A stretch of DNA of 64,000 bases from Calamus simplicifolius. Its lineage: Eukaryota > Streptophyta > Magnoliopsida > Arecales > Arecaceae. The notes under the pieces are model-generated. The model was not told where the DNA came from and searched no databases. It saw only the letters and a program-made list of their open reading frames with translations. Position numbers and translations under genes: made by a program. Shown piece by piece: positions 11,823-21,193 of the stretch; the first letter of the stretch is position 1; every line of letters starts with the position of its first letter. Where the stretch lies: assembly GCA_900491605.1 (NCBI GenBank), contig UESW01001778.1, positions 1 to 64,000 of the forward strand, read 5' to 3'.

Positions 11823-12580
11823 CTTTCAGCGGACTTGGATAGGAAGCGGCTTAGGGGCTACCCTTCCCGTCAGGCGTTGTACTTCCTTCTTATTGGCAGG
11901 AGGCCTCATGTCCAAGATGGCTTGGACTTTGTCTGGGTTTGCTTCGATCCCCCTCTGGGTCACCATGAAACCCAAGAACTTCCCAGCTGTCACCCAAATG
12001 CACACTTGCGAGGGTTCAGCTTCATCTGATACCGACGAAGGTTGTCAAAAGTTTCTGCAAGGTCCGCGATGTGGTCATGGCATGAACACTTTTCGTCAGC
12101 ATGTCATCCATGTACACTTCCATGTTACGTCCTATCTGTCCTTCAAAGACCTTGTTCATCAGCCTCTGGTAAGTGGCTCCCGCATTCTTTAACCCAAAAG
12201 GCATTACCTTGTAGCAATATAGTCCCTTTTCGGTTATGAAGGAGGTAGCTTCTTCATCCACCGGGTTCATCCGGATCTGGTTGTATCCAGAGAAAGCGTC
12301 CATGAAGCTAAGGACCTCATGGCCGGATGTAGCGTCCACCAGTTGATCGATTCGAGGCAGGGGAAAGCTGTCTTTGGGGCATGCCTTGTTGAGGTCGGTG
12401 AAAGTCTACGCACATTCTCCAACTTCCATTGGCCTTGCGGACCAGCACCACATTAGCCAACCACTCAGGGTAGTGGACCTCCCGAATGTGGCCCTGCAGC
12501 CATTAACTTGCGGATCTCCTCGTCGATAGCTTTCTGTCTGTCTGGAGCGAAGTTTCTCTTTTTCTGTCGGACGGCCGACA
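11823..12580 (-). pseudogene. Reverse transcriptase domain of the Tat element
   Basis: Copies element RNA into DNA. The central part at 12022-12339 includes FMDAFSGYNQIRMN, FGLKNAGATYQRLMNKVF and the active-site box EVYMDDMLTKS (YMDD). The more N-terminal part with WRMCVDFTDLNKACPKDSFP is readable upstream at about 12340-12450 in the same family order. The region from about 12450 to 12650 and the segment around 11850-12020 are broken by frame slips, so no single frame covers the domain. Confidence 0.8.
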
Positions 12581-12893
12581 CCCTGGCTTGAGGTTAAGCT
12601 GATGGGTGATTACTTCTTCAGGGACGCCCGGCATCTGAGGATGACCATGCGAAGACGTCAGTGTTGGCACGCAGGAAGTAGAAGTTGATGACGTGCCTCC
12701 TCCGGGAGCGATGCCCCCAGCTGAACAGTTCTCGTTGGGTCATCACCCAAGGGGAGGGTTAGAAGGTGCTCTGCCGGCTCTCCCCTTCTTCCCAATTCCC
12801 TAGGATCGAGTGACTCAGAGGCTGTCGCTGACGCCGCGTTCAACGGGCTGGGCGACAGATGGTAGCAAGGCGGAAGTGGGCTTTGCTCCCCCT

Positions 12894-13430
12894 TCATTTC
12901 TCCGACCCTTCGTTGGTGGGGAACCTTACCAATAATCTCTTAGTGGAGATCACGGCATCCAGCAGATTCACCCGGTCTCCCAAGATGGCGTTATAAGCCA
13001 GCGGGACCCGGACCACCAGGAAGTTTATGACCACGGTGCTCTGACATGGAGGAGTTCCAGCCGTGACCGGGAGGAGCAATTTCGCCTTCGACGCTCACTG
13101 AGTCTCCCGTGAAACCCATTAGCGGTGTAGCAACGGGTCGGAGTAAAGACCTTGATAAGTTCATCCGAACAAAAGCTCATAGCTCAAGACATCCACAGAG
13201 CTCCCACTATCAATTAAAATTCTTTTTACAGGGTGTTTAGCTATGGTCATAGACACCACGACGCTGTCGTCATGTTTATTAACTACCCCATCTAGGTCCT
13301 TTCCGAAGAAAGGTATTACAGAGTCTATTCCCTCTCGCGGTCTCTTCGAACCACCATCCGCTCCCCAAGAGATCATAGCTATGGTCTTTTCCGTTGGGGT
13401 ATTGTCCACGCCAGGGCGACCTAGGGGCAC
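12894..13430 (-). pseudogene. Aspartic protease domain of the Tat element
   Basis: Processes the gag-pol polyprotein. The active-site signature is visible as RILIDSGSSVDVLSYELL near 13165-13230. It is preceded by IAMISWGADGGSKR, a conserved phrase ahead of the protease in this lineage. The C-terminal part, with PLAYNAILGDRVNLLDAVIS and LVRFPTNEG, lies at 12900-13080 in a different frame. The two parts are separated by about 80 bases with a slip. Confidence 0.7.
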
Positions 13431-13513
13431 CGCGGAGCCTGTTGCTGGGAGATTGCCTCTTCGAACAAACTTGCCCAGGTGGCCTTGCTGAACCAGCTCC
13501 TCGATGGCCTTTT

Positions 13514-15026
13514 TCAGATGTCGGCAGTCTTCGGTGTCGTGGCCGTAGTCTCGGTGATACGGCAGTAGAACTCCTTGTTGCGGGGACCCCCTGACTTCAA
13601 GGGAGTTGGACGCTTGAAGTATGGTTCTTCCTCAATCTCCAGCAGGATGTGAGAGATGGGAGCCATGAGAGGAGTGAATTGCTCTTTAGGAACCAGTGCC
13701 TGCGGCCGGCGATCTGAGCATCGTGGAGGCTCGGGCTTTCGTGGTTGTGTACCAGCACGGTCAGAAGGCGGCGGTTTATTACTGGGGTTCTTATCAGTTT
13801 CTCTCCTGGAAGAATCTACTTCGTCAGCATGGATGTACTTTTGTGCTCGGCTCAGAAGCTCGGCGTAGGAGCGCGGAGGCTTCTTATCCAGGGAATAGGC
13901 GAATCTGGATGGGCGAAGTCCTCTCTTCAGGGCCAAGGTGGCGACGGAGTCCTCCAGGTTGTATACTTCCAGCGCTGCTCCTTAAATCGAGCGACGAAAT
14001 CCTTTAAGGTCTCGCCACTCCTTTGCTGGACAGCAAAAAGGCTATCGGCAACTCGCGGGATCTTTCGGCAGGCATCAAAATGAGCCAGGAAGGATCGTTC
14101 AAGTTGTCGAAACGAGTTGATGCTGCGCGGGGGCAGCCGGGAGTACCATGCGCGCGCCGCCTTACGGAGCGTAGCCGGGAAGGCGACGCATAATAAGGAA
14201 TCCGTCGCTCCCTGAACCTGCATGAGGACTTTGTAGCTTTTCAGATGGTCCAGGGGGTCCGTCGTTCCATCATATGGATCCAATTGAGGGAGACGAAACC
14301 GGGGGGGGGGGGGACAGGTTCCTCCATGATATGGCGAGACAGCGGGGGGCGATGCTCATACTCCGCTGCATGGATCGGCGATCCGACGGCTGAGCTCGTC
14401 CAACCGCCGATGATACTCATCAAGCCTTTGCTCCGCCGTCGGGCGGTTCTCCGGGGAGTGTTACCTCGGGATGAGTCGGAAGAAGAAGATTGCCGGCGCA
14501 AAGAATGTGCCCGCTTGGCCTCCTTTTCTTCCGGCCGGTGATGGGAACGGCCAGAGCGACGGGAGGGAGACCGTCGCCGCTTTGAGGTTCCTCGGGATGA
14601 TTCGGAAGAAGAAGATCGCCGGCGCAACGAATGTGCCCGCCTGGACTCCTTTTCTTCCGATCGCCGGTGGGAGTGACCGAGGCGACGGGAGGGAGACCGT
14701 CGCCACTTCGAGGTCCCTTGGTGACGAGGTTCAGGGGGCGAATGATGAGAGACCTCAGGCGGAGTTCCTCCCTGATGGGACTGAACTGTTCCTCCCACCC
14801 CTCCGCCCATCGCAGGGGGTTGAGTCTCAGCAGCCACATGACGCTCTTGCAGCCCCCGGACCATCGTCGTCAGATCCTGGACCTGATGAGCTAGGACATC
14901 AAGTCGGTCGGGCTGGCTTGTCAGTGCGAGGGGTGGAGCACGGGGGTTGACCTCCGAATGCTCAACTCGCGGGATGTGCCCGGTTGCTTGGCTGGAGGAG
15001 GCCTCTTGCGCTCGCGTGGTCACCAT
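13514..15026 (-). pseudogene. gag of the Tat element (frame-broken)
   Basis: Structural capsid protein. It starts MVTTRAQEASSSQATGHIPR at 15026, close to the primer-binding region. An Arg/Ser-rich tract contains an internal duplication of about 111 bp (two KRRRSPSRRSGRSHHR-like blocks). The retrotransposon gag domain proper follows at 13927-14283 (MDPYDGTTDPLDHLKSYKVL, ARAWYSRLPPRSINSFRQLE) and the C-terminal part at 13514-13936. The frame changes at a run of thirteen G residues at about 14301-14313 and again near 13930 and 13560. Such homopolymer-associated slips may be sequencing errors rather than mutations. Confidence 0.8.
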
Positions 15027-15081
15027 CGCTTCCTTTGCAAAACTAGAGGGGTTTCAGGGAGAAATTTTGACCTGGCTGCCC

Positions 15082-15100
15082 CCTTCCTGGCGCGCCAATC
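15082..15100 (-). other. Primer-binding region of the Tat element
   Basis: Directly inside the 5' LTR the coding strand reads GATTGGCGCGCCAGGAAGGG. This is the tRNA-primer position. It is not the initiator-Met type (TGGTATCAGAGC); I cannot assign the tRNA without a search. Confidence 0.55.
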
Positions 15101-15752
15101 TGTTGCGGCCGACTCAAGTATGGTGGATGTCGGGCAGGCTAGAATCACTGGGCGCGTAGAAGGGCCGTCGTCTTCCTCCAAGAACCTGCAAAAAGTCCCG
15201 GACCGGTGGTTCCGGCGGGGACCCTCCGACGCCCAAGTTAGTGAGTCGTCGAACAGGGATATGATCTTTTTAGAACTTTTGTCAAGTAAGCTTTTTTTTT
15301 TAGAGAAAAAAGAGAGAGTCCCCTTGCATGGAGCTCAGGTCCTCCTTTTATACCTGTTGGGGGATCCGTATACCATGGTCTATTGGAACCGTCAGATCTG
15401 TTCTGTTACGATGTTTCATCGAACGGTAAGTTGTTGCTGGATAAGGGCCGCTTATAGCGGTAACTGCTAATCAGGCTGACACGCCCGAGCAATCCGGCAG
15501 TAGTCCTTAGATCGCGGGGTCAGTTGCCCAAGACTAATCCTTGTATGAAGATCGACCTGGGGGCCGACGCTGGGTGGTAATGTCGGATGCCGGAACCAAA
15601 GCCTTAGTACTGGGGCTTATTAAGGCCGACACCTGTGGCCAACATTGGAGACCGATGCTGATAGCTGACGCTGGAGGCCGACGCCGGGGGCCGGCGCTGG
15701 ATGCTGGCTATTTGACTAAGAGGCCGACGCCGGGGGCCGGCGCTGGAGGCCG
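15101..15752 (-). repeat. 5' LTR of the Ty3/gypsy element, truncated at assembly gap
   Basis: Begins TGTTGCGGCCGACTCAAGTA and matches 4231-4875 of the 3' LTR with about twenty differences, mostly transitions and homopolymer-length changes, so roughly 97% identity by eye. It stops at the single N at 15753, before the minisatellite, and unrelated copia sequence follows directly. About 440 bp of LTR plus the genomic junction must be missing. Confidence 0.85.
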
Positions 15753-15753
15753 N
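15753..15753. other. Assembly gap (single N)
   Basis: One N joins the middle of the Ty3/gypsy LTR to the middle of a copia LTR. Neither LTR is complete on its gap side, so the N stands for a missing stretch of unknown length and not for one unread base. Confidence 0.85.
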
Positions 15754-15955
15754 CCTAGCGACTAAAGTTTAAATACATCTACTAAATGGGCCAGGCCCAG
15801 ACTCAACAAAAACTCCCATGGACTAACCCAATAAGATTAAACTAATCCCCAAGCTCGTGTACATCCGTGACTTGATTTAATCTCAACCCTTGGACCCACA
15901 TCCAGCCCAGTACAAGTTAGCCCTCTTGAGCCTTGATAGCACCACACCAAGTCCA
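15754..15955 (-). repeat. 3' LTR of the copia element, truncated
   Basis: Matches 18662-18864 of the 5' LTR (for example TAACCCAATAAGATTAAACT and TGATTTAATCTCAA occur in both). Its inner end is followed by ATCTCCACCTTGATGC, the complement of a typical copia polypurine tract. The outer part is lost in the gap. Confidence 0.8.
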
Positions 15956-16362
15956 ATAATCTCCACCTTGATGCTTTCAGGCCTCAGCACATCCGCCATG
16001 TCCATCAGCTGCAATCCCTACGAAAGTTATCATGTGAAAAAACCTTGGTGAGTGCATTGCTGGATTCTTCTTGGTATGTACCTTCACCAGCTCTACTCCA
16101 CCTTCTTTCATCTATCTCTATCCTGGCTGTCCTGGCTCTTCACAACCTCCTGATAGGTGTAAGGTTCTTCATTCGCTGTCACCAGGGCATATGACACCGA
16201 ATCCTCAAAGCCGTATCGAACTGGTGGTCGCACGTTTCTCCTGGGCCTGTGGAGTGCGATCCCTGTATCAATCCCCTGCCCAGCTGCATCCTCTTGAGTT
16301 CTTTGCTCAGCTGCATCCTGCTGAACTTCCTGGCTTCTAACCCCTCTATCAGTTCTCTCCGT

Positions 16363-16596
16363 CTAAATCTCAAATCCTTCTGGTTCACTAGCAAATGACA
16401 CGACTATGTAGGAGTTCATCTGACTAGTGTTGCCGTGTTTCACCTTCTGCAACCCCTGCTGTGCATCTATTCCATCTCTCATTTGAATGATCGAGCTCTC
16501 ATCGAAGGTCACATCCCTGTTGATAACAACCTTTTTCTCCAAGGGGTCCCACAATCGATACCCCTTGATTCCGCATGGGTAGCCCAAGAACACCAT
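16363..16596 (-). pseudogene. copia integrase C-terminal / RT-linker fragment
   Basis: The frame contains VFLGYPCGIKGYRLWDPLEK followed by INRDVTFDES. This is the conserved stretch that joins integrase to reverse transcriptase in Ty1/copia polyproteins. Nothing of the RT catalytic core follows. A short surviving piece of pol in a deleted element. Confidence 0.75.
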
Positions 16597-17119
16597 CTTC
16601 TTTACTTGGCATCCAACTTACTCCACTCCACAACTGCTGCCTCAAATTTTTTTATCACCACAGAGCCTCCAACCTGTGTAGGTTGTTCTCCAGCCTTCTT
16701 CCTCTCATCACCACCATAGCTCCATTGAAGATGTTCAGAACTCCACTCCTGACATGACTGCTAAAGCTGTATCCAGTCTGCTATAGGTACCCCAGTGACA
16801 CCAGATTCTTCTTGAGTTCCGGGACATGCTTCACGCTGGTAAGAGTGTGCACATGCCATCAAACATCCTCACCCTCACTGTGCCAATCCTGCCACCTTGC
16901 AAGGATGATCATCTTCAAGAGTCACACACCCCTCATCAATCTCTATGTAAGTGCTGAACCACGATCGGTTGGGACTGTAATGATGAGAACAAGCTGAATC
17001 CAAGGTTCACATCTCTGTACTATGCCTGTGACCATCTGATACCAGTAAGAGATCATCCTCCACCTCCCATCTGCAACTATACTCACAGATTCAGATCCTT
17101 CATTTTCTTTTTTTTTTTT

Positions 17120-17829
17120 CACTTAGGATAGTTCCTCTTGAAATGTCCTACCTTACCACACTTGTAGCACTTAACCTTCCTGGACTATAACCGTTCCCTA
17201 GGCCTACTCTTGTCCCTGCCTCTGCCTAACCTTTTTCCAACTGATAGACCCTCCTGGGGAACTGCTTCCTTGGTCATCTTCTTCTTCTGCTCATTCGTTC
17301 GCAAAGCACCGAAACAATATCTTCATAGAACAATATCTCCTTCCCGGAGAGCAGCGTCGCGACCAATGAGTCATGTGATGTGGGCAACGAACATAATAGC
17401 AAAAGTTTTCTTATCTTCCTCCTCCATCTTGACCCCAATAATTAGCAATTCATTGCTCACCTGGTCGAACACCTGGATGTGGCCCAGCACATCTCCACCT
17501 TCTACATTCGAAGGTTGTAGAGGCGCTTCTACAACATCAACTTGTTGCATGTTCTTTCCCATATAGAGGGCTTGCAACTTCGACCAAAGTCCCTTCAGGG
17601 TCTTCTCCTCTAGCACTGAATAAAGGACTGAATCTGCTAGATATCCTCTGATCGCTAAATATGCTTTCTTCTCCAACGATATCCACTGCTTATATGTCAT
17701 TTCATCTGGTCTTTCCTCCAAAGCCAGATCTAAACCCTGCTGCACAAGGAGGTCCTCTACTCGGACTTTCCACATGAGAAACTTTTTTCCCATCAAACTT
17801 TTCAAATCTATTTTCATGCTACTACCCAT
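17120..17829 (-). pseudogene. copia gag-like protein with defective zinc knuckle
   Basis: Starts MGSSMKIDLKSLMGKKFLMW at 17829, about 130 bp inside the 5' LTR. The 152-residue frame has the usual copia gag features: KFLMWKVRVEDLLVQQGLDL and LWSKLQALYMGKNMQQ. It ends at 17371. In the following sequence a zinc knuckle is readable at 17125-17171 as CYKCGKVGHFKRNYP; the final Cys of CX2CX4HX4C is Tyr (a TAT codon), so metal binding should be impaired. A frame break lies between the two parts. Confidence 0.75.
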
Positions 17830-17956
17830 GGCGAGATCTCAACCAAAACAAAAAAACACAAAAATAAATTTTAAAAAATTAAGAAGTACCTTTATGAGGC
17901 CTTGTTGAAATTATTTCAATCCTGAAAATCTCTAAATTACTCCTTGTTGAATTAGG

Positions 17957-17968
17957 CTCTAATACCAA
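17957..17968 (-). other. tRNA-iMet primer-binding site of the copia element
   Basis: The coding strand reads TGGTATTAGAGC immediately inside the LTR. It differs by one base from the consensus TGGTATCAGAGC complementary to initiator tRNA-Met. Confidence 0.8.
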
Positions 17969-17969
17969 C

Positions 17970-18864
17970 TGTTGAGGTTTAGAGCACAGTAGTGTAATTT
18001 TTCGTTGAACAAGAACCAAGGATTTATACTAACGATCAATTGCAGCCACCTTTTTTGGATTTATTTAATCTTTTTTCTTCTGCTGGCCATGAGATATTTT
18101 CCCTCTTCTCTTCATGCGTGGTTTCTTTCGTTGACTAGGCCTCCTTGAGAACTTTGACCACACTGAAGTTTCCTAGGAGAAACTACTCCCTCCTCTTACG
18201 TTCCACGAAGTCCCTCTCTCACCTTCACGTGGGGGTTCTCTTTGTGAGATGAAGCCTGGGACGTTTCTCTTCTCACGTGATGCCGAGATGCTTTCTCTCA
18301 ACATACGTGAAGTGGGTCAATGGATTTTCTAGACTCTACTCGTCCTCTTCCTCTCGTGGAAGTCCCTCACGGAAGCGAAGCCTCCTTCGTCTTTGATTCA
18401 CTCAATCAAGCCACGCAGCCAATGAAGCCGAGCGACATAATCAGCGATCAGCCCTCCCAGCGATCATCCCGTTGAAGCCATCGTTCTCCTTTCACGTCGT
18501 GTTCGGGCTCGCAAACGTTCAGGTCCCGCGATGGGTTACAACCTCGCTGAATTCCAAGAGAACGCACGTAGAAGAGGGAGGAGGGCAGAAGAGTGAAGAT
18601 AGGGCTGCCGCCCTGCGATGAAAGGATTGAGAAAAAAATCTGTTCTATTCTATCCAAACCCAAGCGACTAGAGTTTAAATACATCCACTAGGTAGGTCAG
18701 GCCCAAACTCAACAAAAACTCTCATGAACTAACCCAATAAGATTAAACTAATCCCCAAACCTGTGTACACCCGTGACTTGATTTAATCTCAATCCTTGGA
18801 CCCAAATCCAGCCCAATACAAGTTAGCCCCCATGAGCCTTAATAGCACCACACCAGGCCCAACA
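17970..18864 (-). repeat. 5' LTR of the copia element
   Basis: 895 bp, bounded by TGTTGAGG on the left and CCCAACA on the right, giving the canonical TG...CA ends with a short inverted repeat. Its right edge abuts the start of the duplicated EF-hand segment. Confidence 0.85.
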
Positions 18865-19291
18865 TTTAGGTGTTGTTGGGAGAAATGGAATTGAGATCCC
18901 TTTAGACATCCATCTTTTCCTCTATGCTTTTCATTTGTTCATCCATCAAATGATAGATTAAAAGACCTTCAATTCCTGTGAACAATTAAAATGTAAAACC
19001 TAGACCAATCTAGTCTCACAAAAATATATAAAGTAAATTAGGATATAAGCTAGGAACCATAAGCCAAAAAAGAGAAAGAGGTGACGCAATACTCTTAAAC
19101 ACACTTCATTATTGCAAGGGTCCTTCCATTTTATTCTTTATCGACGAAACTTCTTCCATTACAGACTAAGTAAACTAGCCCTAGCATGCACACAACCATA
19201 CGAGATACAGTCCAATTTATGATAGAAGGACATGCAGATGCAGTGGCTAGATATATAGTAGTATAGTTGATCAGTGGCCCACGTCGTGCCA

Positions 19292-19570
19292 TCATGCCGT
19301 GACGCAGATATTCCATTTTGTCTCTGCATACTCTTTCAACTTCTTAATCTCTGATTCATCATCTATGTAATGGTTACGGTTGAGGTCGGCATTGCGCATG
19401 GCAGACCACGACTTGAATGTCGTCCCGTTCAGTCCGAGAGCACGGAGTGCAACGCTTAGCTCATGCCTACTGATGCGACCATCTCCGTTGGCATCGACGC
19501 GTTGAAGCCAGCTCTTGAACTCTTGCTCAGTCATAGACCGCAGGGCAACACGATTGCAGTAAAGGACCAT
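19292..19570 (-). CDS. Small two-EF-hand protein A (CML/polcalcin-like)
   Basis: A predicted 92-residue calcium-binding protein, cytosolic as far as can be seen: no signal peptide or membrane segment. EF-hand 1 has a complete loop, DANGDGRISRHE, after EQEFKSWLQRV. EF-hand 2 (DLNRNHYIDDES) has Ser at loop position 12 instead of Glu, so its calcium affinity should be reduced. I chose the Met at 19570 (MVLYCNRV): a TATAAATA box lies about 100 bp upstream, and the resulting length is normal for this family. The in-frame extension to a Met at 19777 would run through that TATA box and is more likely promoter sequence. A paralogue lies at 26830. No intron is evident. The physiological target is unknown. 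Confidence 0.75.
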   Translation of the reverse strand: MVLYCNRVALRSMTEQEFKSWLQRVDANGDGRISRHELSVALRALGLNGTTFKSWSAMRNADLNRNHYIDDESEIKKLKEYAETKWNICVTA

Positions 19571-19665
19571 GGTGATCGGAGAATCACTATGGCTCACGGA
19601 TGCAAAGAGATCAGGAATTTGATGGCTATGGGACCGATAACCAGCAATGGCTGGGTATTTATAGA

Positions 19666-19673
19666 AGTAGGTC
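19666..19673 (-). promoter_or_regulatory. TATA box of EF-hand gene A
   Basis: TATAAATA on the minus strand, followed after about 30 bp by a plausible start region and after about 96 bp by the chosen ATG. The surrounding 200 bp is almost identical upstream of paralogue B, more so than much of the coding region. Confidence 0.65.
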
Positions 19674-20536
19674 GACGAGTGATCAGTGGTGATGATGAAT
19701 GGACTAGTTACGTCAGTTATCCAATATTCTTCCTTGGCCACTAGACTTGGATAAATTGCGCCACTAGTGGATGCCATGCTTCTCGATCGACTTCCTGATT
19801 CTTCTCAAGTGAACTCCTCAAGAATACAAAGCGTAGGAAAGAGATGCATGGTCCAGTGATAATTGCAGAAGAGAGTATATATCAACCTCTCCAAGGCCAA
19901 CTTTTGCTCACAACGAATAACTTTTCTCTCCGTTGCTAGTGGAGTTCCTGCTTCACGTGTCACGAGGCCCAAGAACCGAAGTACCACTAATTATGTCATA
20001 AACCTGTAGAATATGATGACGTATGATTCCCAACAAGACCATCAGTTTGACTGCAATGACCTGTCATGTTCTAACACCTTTACAAGAATCAGATGCAAGT
20101 TCAAATAATTGCAAGAAATATAGGTGGATTCCTTTTGGCTAAGAAAGTTGATTTAGCTACGACACAGAATGAAATCTTTTTGACTCGGTCAATTAACAGA
20201 TTCTGCAGCACACGGACGCACCGAACCAATCTTTGCTTAACTCAGTCAAATGATCCAATAGATTAATTCCTCTCACAGTACAAGTTACCTAAAGAGGAAG
20301 ATAACATATTTATTTCTTTTTGTACCAAACATTTAAAATGGGTTAGAAAACTTAACTGAAGGTTTTTTTTTGTGGTAAAAGACAAGTTATGATGTTACAA
20401 ATGATCACTTGTAGCATTTGCTTCCACCAAGAAACATAAAGTAGGGGGAAAATTGTCGTATCAGATTTCTCTAGAGGATAAAGATGTGGCAAAATTGGCT
20501 ACAAAGTCTGTAGATTGAATGACCTTTACGAAGATA

Positions 20537-21193
20537 TGTTGAAAAATATTTTTAATCTTACAAAAAATCTCTTTCTAAAAATTACTAGAAATATGTTATA
20601 AAAATTTAAATATACAAATAAAGTAAAACCAAAAGATAAAGATGGATCAAACTATGACCGAGACGTGTTAGACACTGCCCTAAGGATCAAATTTTTGCCC
20701 ATTCGTGCAGGTTATTGGCGATCTGTCCCCAAGGTACAACGACCCAGCTCGACCCGATCCTCCTACTACGAGCACAATCGTGTGGAGGTACAAACCCAAC
20801 GATTACCTTCATATGCCCAAAAAATAATAAAATATATAAAAATAAAATGAGATAAAATAAATCATATAGGGCTACTCCAAATTATTCTAAATTGATCCCT
20901 TTACTCAATCTGAATCCCTAAGCCTATTTATAGGCTCGGCCCATAAAAGCTCCAACGGCTCGGCCCATAATGGCCTTAAAGGCCTAATAGCCGTTAGCCC
21001 CAAATTATGTCAAAAACAGCTTACAAAATAAATTATTTGGGCCGTTTCTGAAACGCCAACGTTCACACAAATGTCTGTTGCATCACTCACGCGAAGCAAC
21101 GAACGTCCACACAACGAAAAGAACGTCCGCGAGCGTTTCGCTCGCGGGCGTTCCTCCTTTTTTATTTTTATTTTTTAAAAACTTTTTCCAACA
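20537..21193 (-). repeat. 3' LTR of the non-coding LTR element
   Basis: 657 bp, similar to the 5' LTR at 23979-24643. Contains a TATTTATA (minus-strand TATAAATA) at 20925-20932 and, near its right end, the inverted phrase CGAGCGTTTCGCTCG that can form a hairpin. Confidence 0.85.

Larger units (their letters stand above)
4229..15752 (-). mobile_element. Ty3/gypsy LTR retrotransposon, Tat type, 5' LTR truncated at gap
   Basis: The element reads right to left: partial 5' LTR (15101-15752), primer-binding region just inside it, gag, protease, RT, RNase H, a second RNase H, integrase, a long 3' region with tandem repeats and an oppositely oriented gene, polypurine tract, then 3' LTR (4229-5323). 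Integrase after RNase H puts it in Ty3/gypsy. An additional RNase H between the RT-linked RNase H and integrase is the established mark of the Tat lineage. LTR copies look about 97% identical by eye, so the insertion is fairly recent, yet the coding frames are broken in several places. No target duplication can be checked because the right end falls in an assembly gap. Confidence 0.9.
15754..18864 (-). mobile_element. Internally deleted Ty1/copia retrotransposon
   Basis: Reads right to left: 5' LTR (17970-18864), primer-binding site for initiator tRNA-Met, gag-like ORF, zinc knuckle, a short integrase/RT-linker scrap, polypurine tract, truncated 3' LTR (15754-15955). Only about 2 kb of internal sequence remains against 4-5 kb in complete copia elements. 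The reverse transcriptase and RNase H cores were not found, so the copy is non-autonomous. The left end falls in the gap, so the target duplication cannot be tested. Confidence 0.85.
18866..20455. repeat. Duplicated segment, copy A (EF-hand locus)
   Basis: Collinear and highly similar to 26431-28276, from TTTAGGTGTTGTTGGGAGAA to AAGTAGGGGGAAAATTG. Both copies hold one EF-hand gene with its promoter and downstream flank. Copy A lacks about 285 bp present in copy B (27549-27830). Copy A ends where unrelated sequence (80 bp, then an LTR element) begins; copy B ends where the MULE begins. Confidence 0.9.

Noticed and set aside
19571..19777. N-terminal extension of EF-hand protein A (Met at 19777); likewise 27097-27303 for B
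   Set aside because: It reads through a TATAAATA box, adds a segment without family similarity, and would make the protein much longer than its relatives. Conservation between the copies is explained by the shared promoter.
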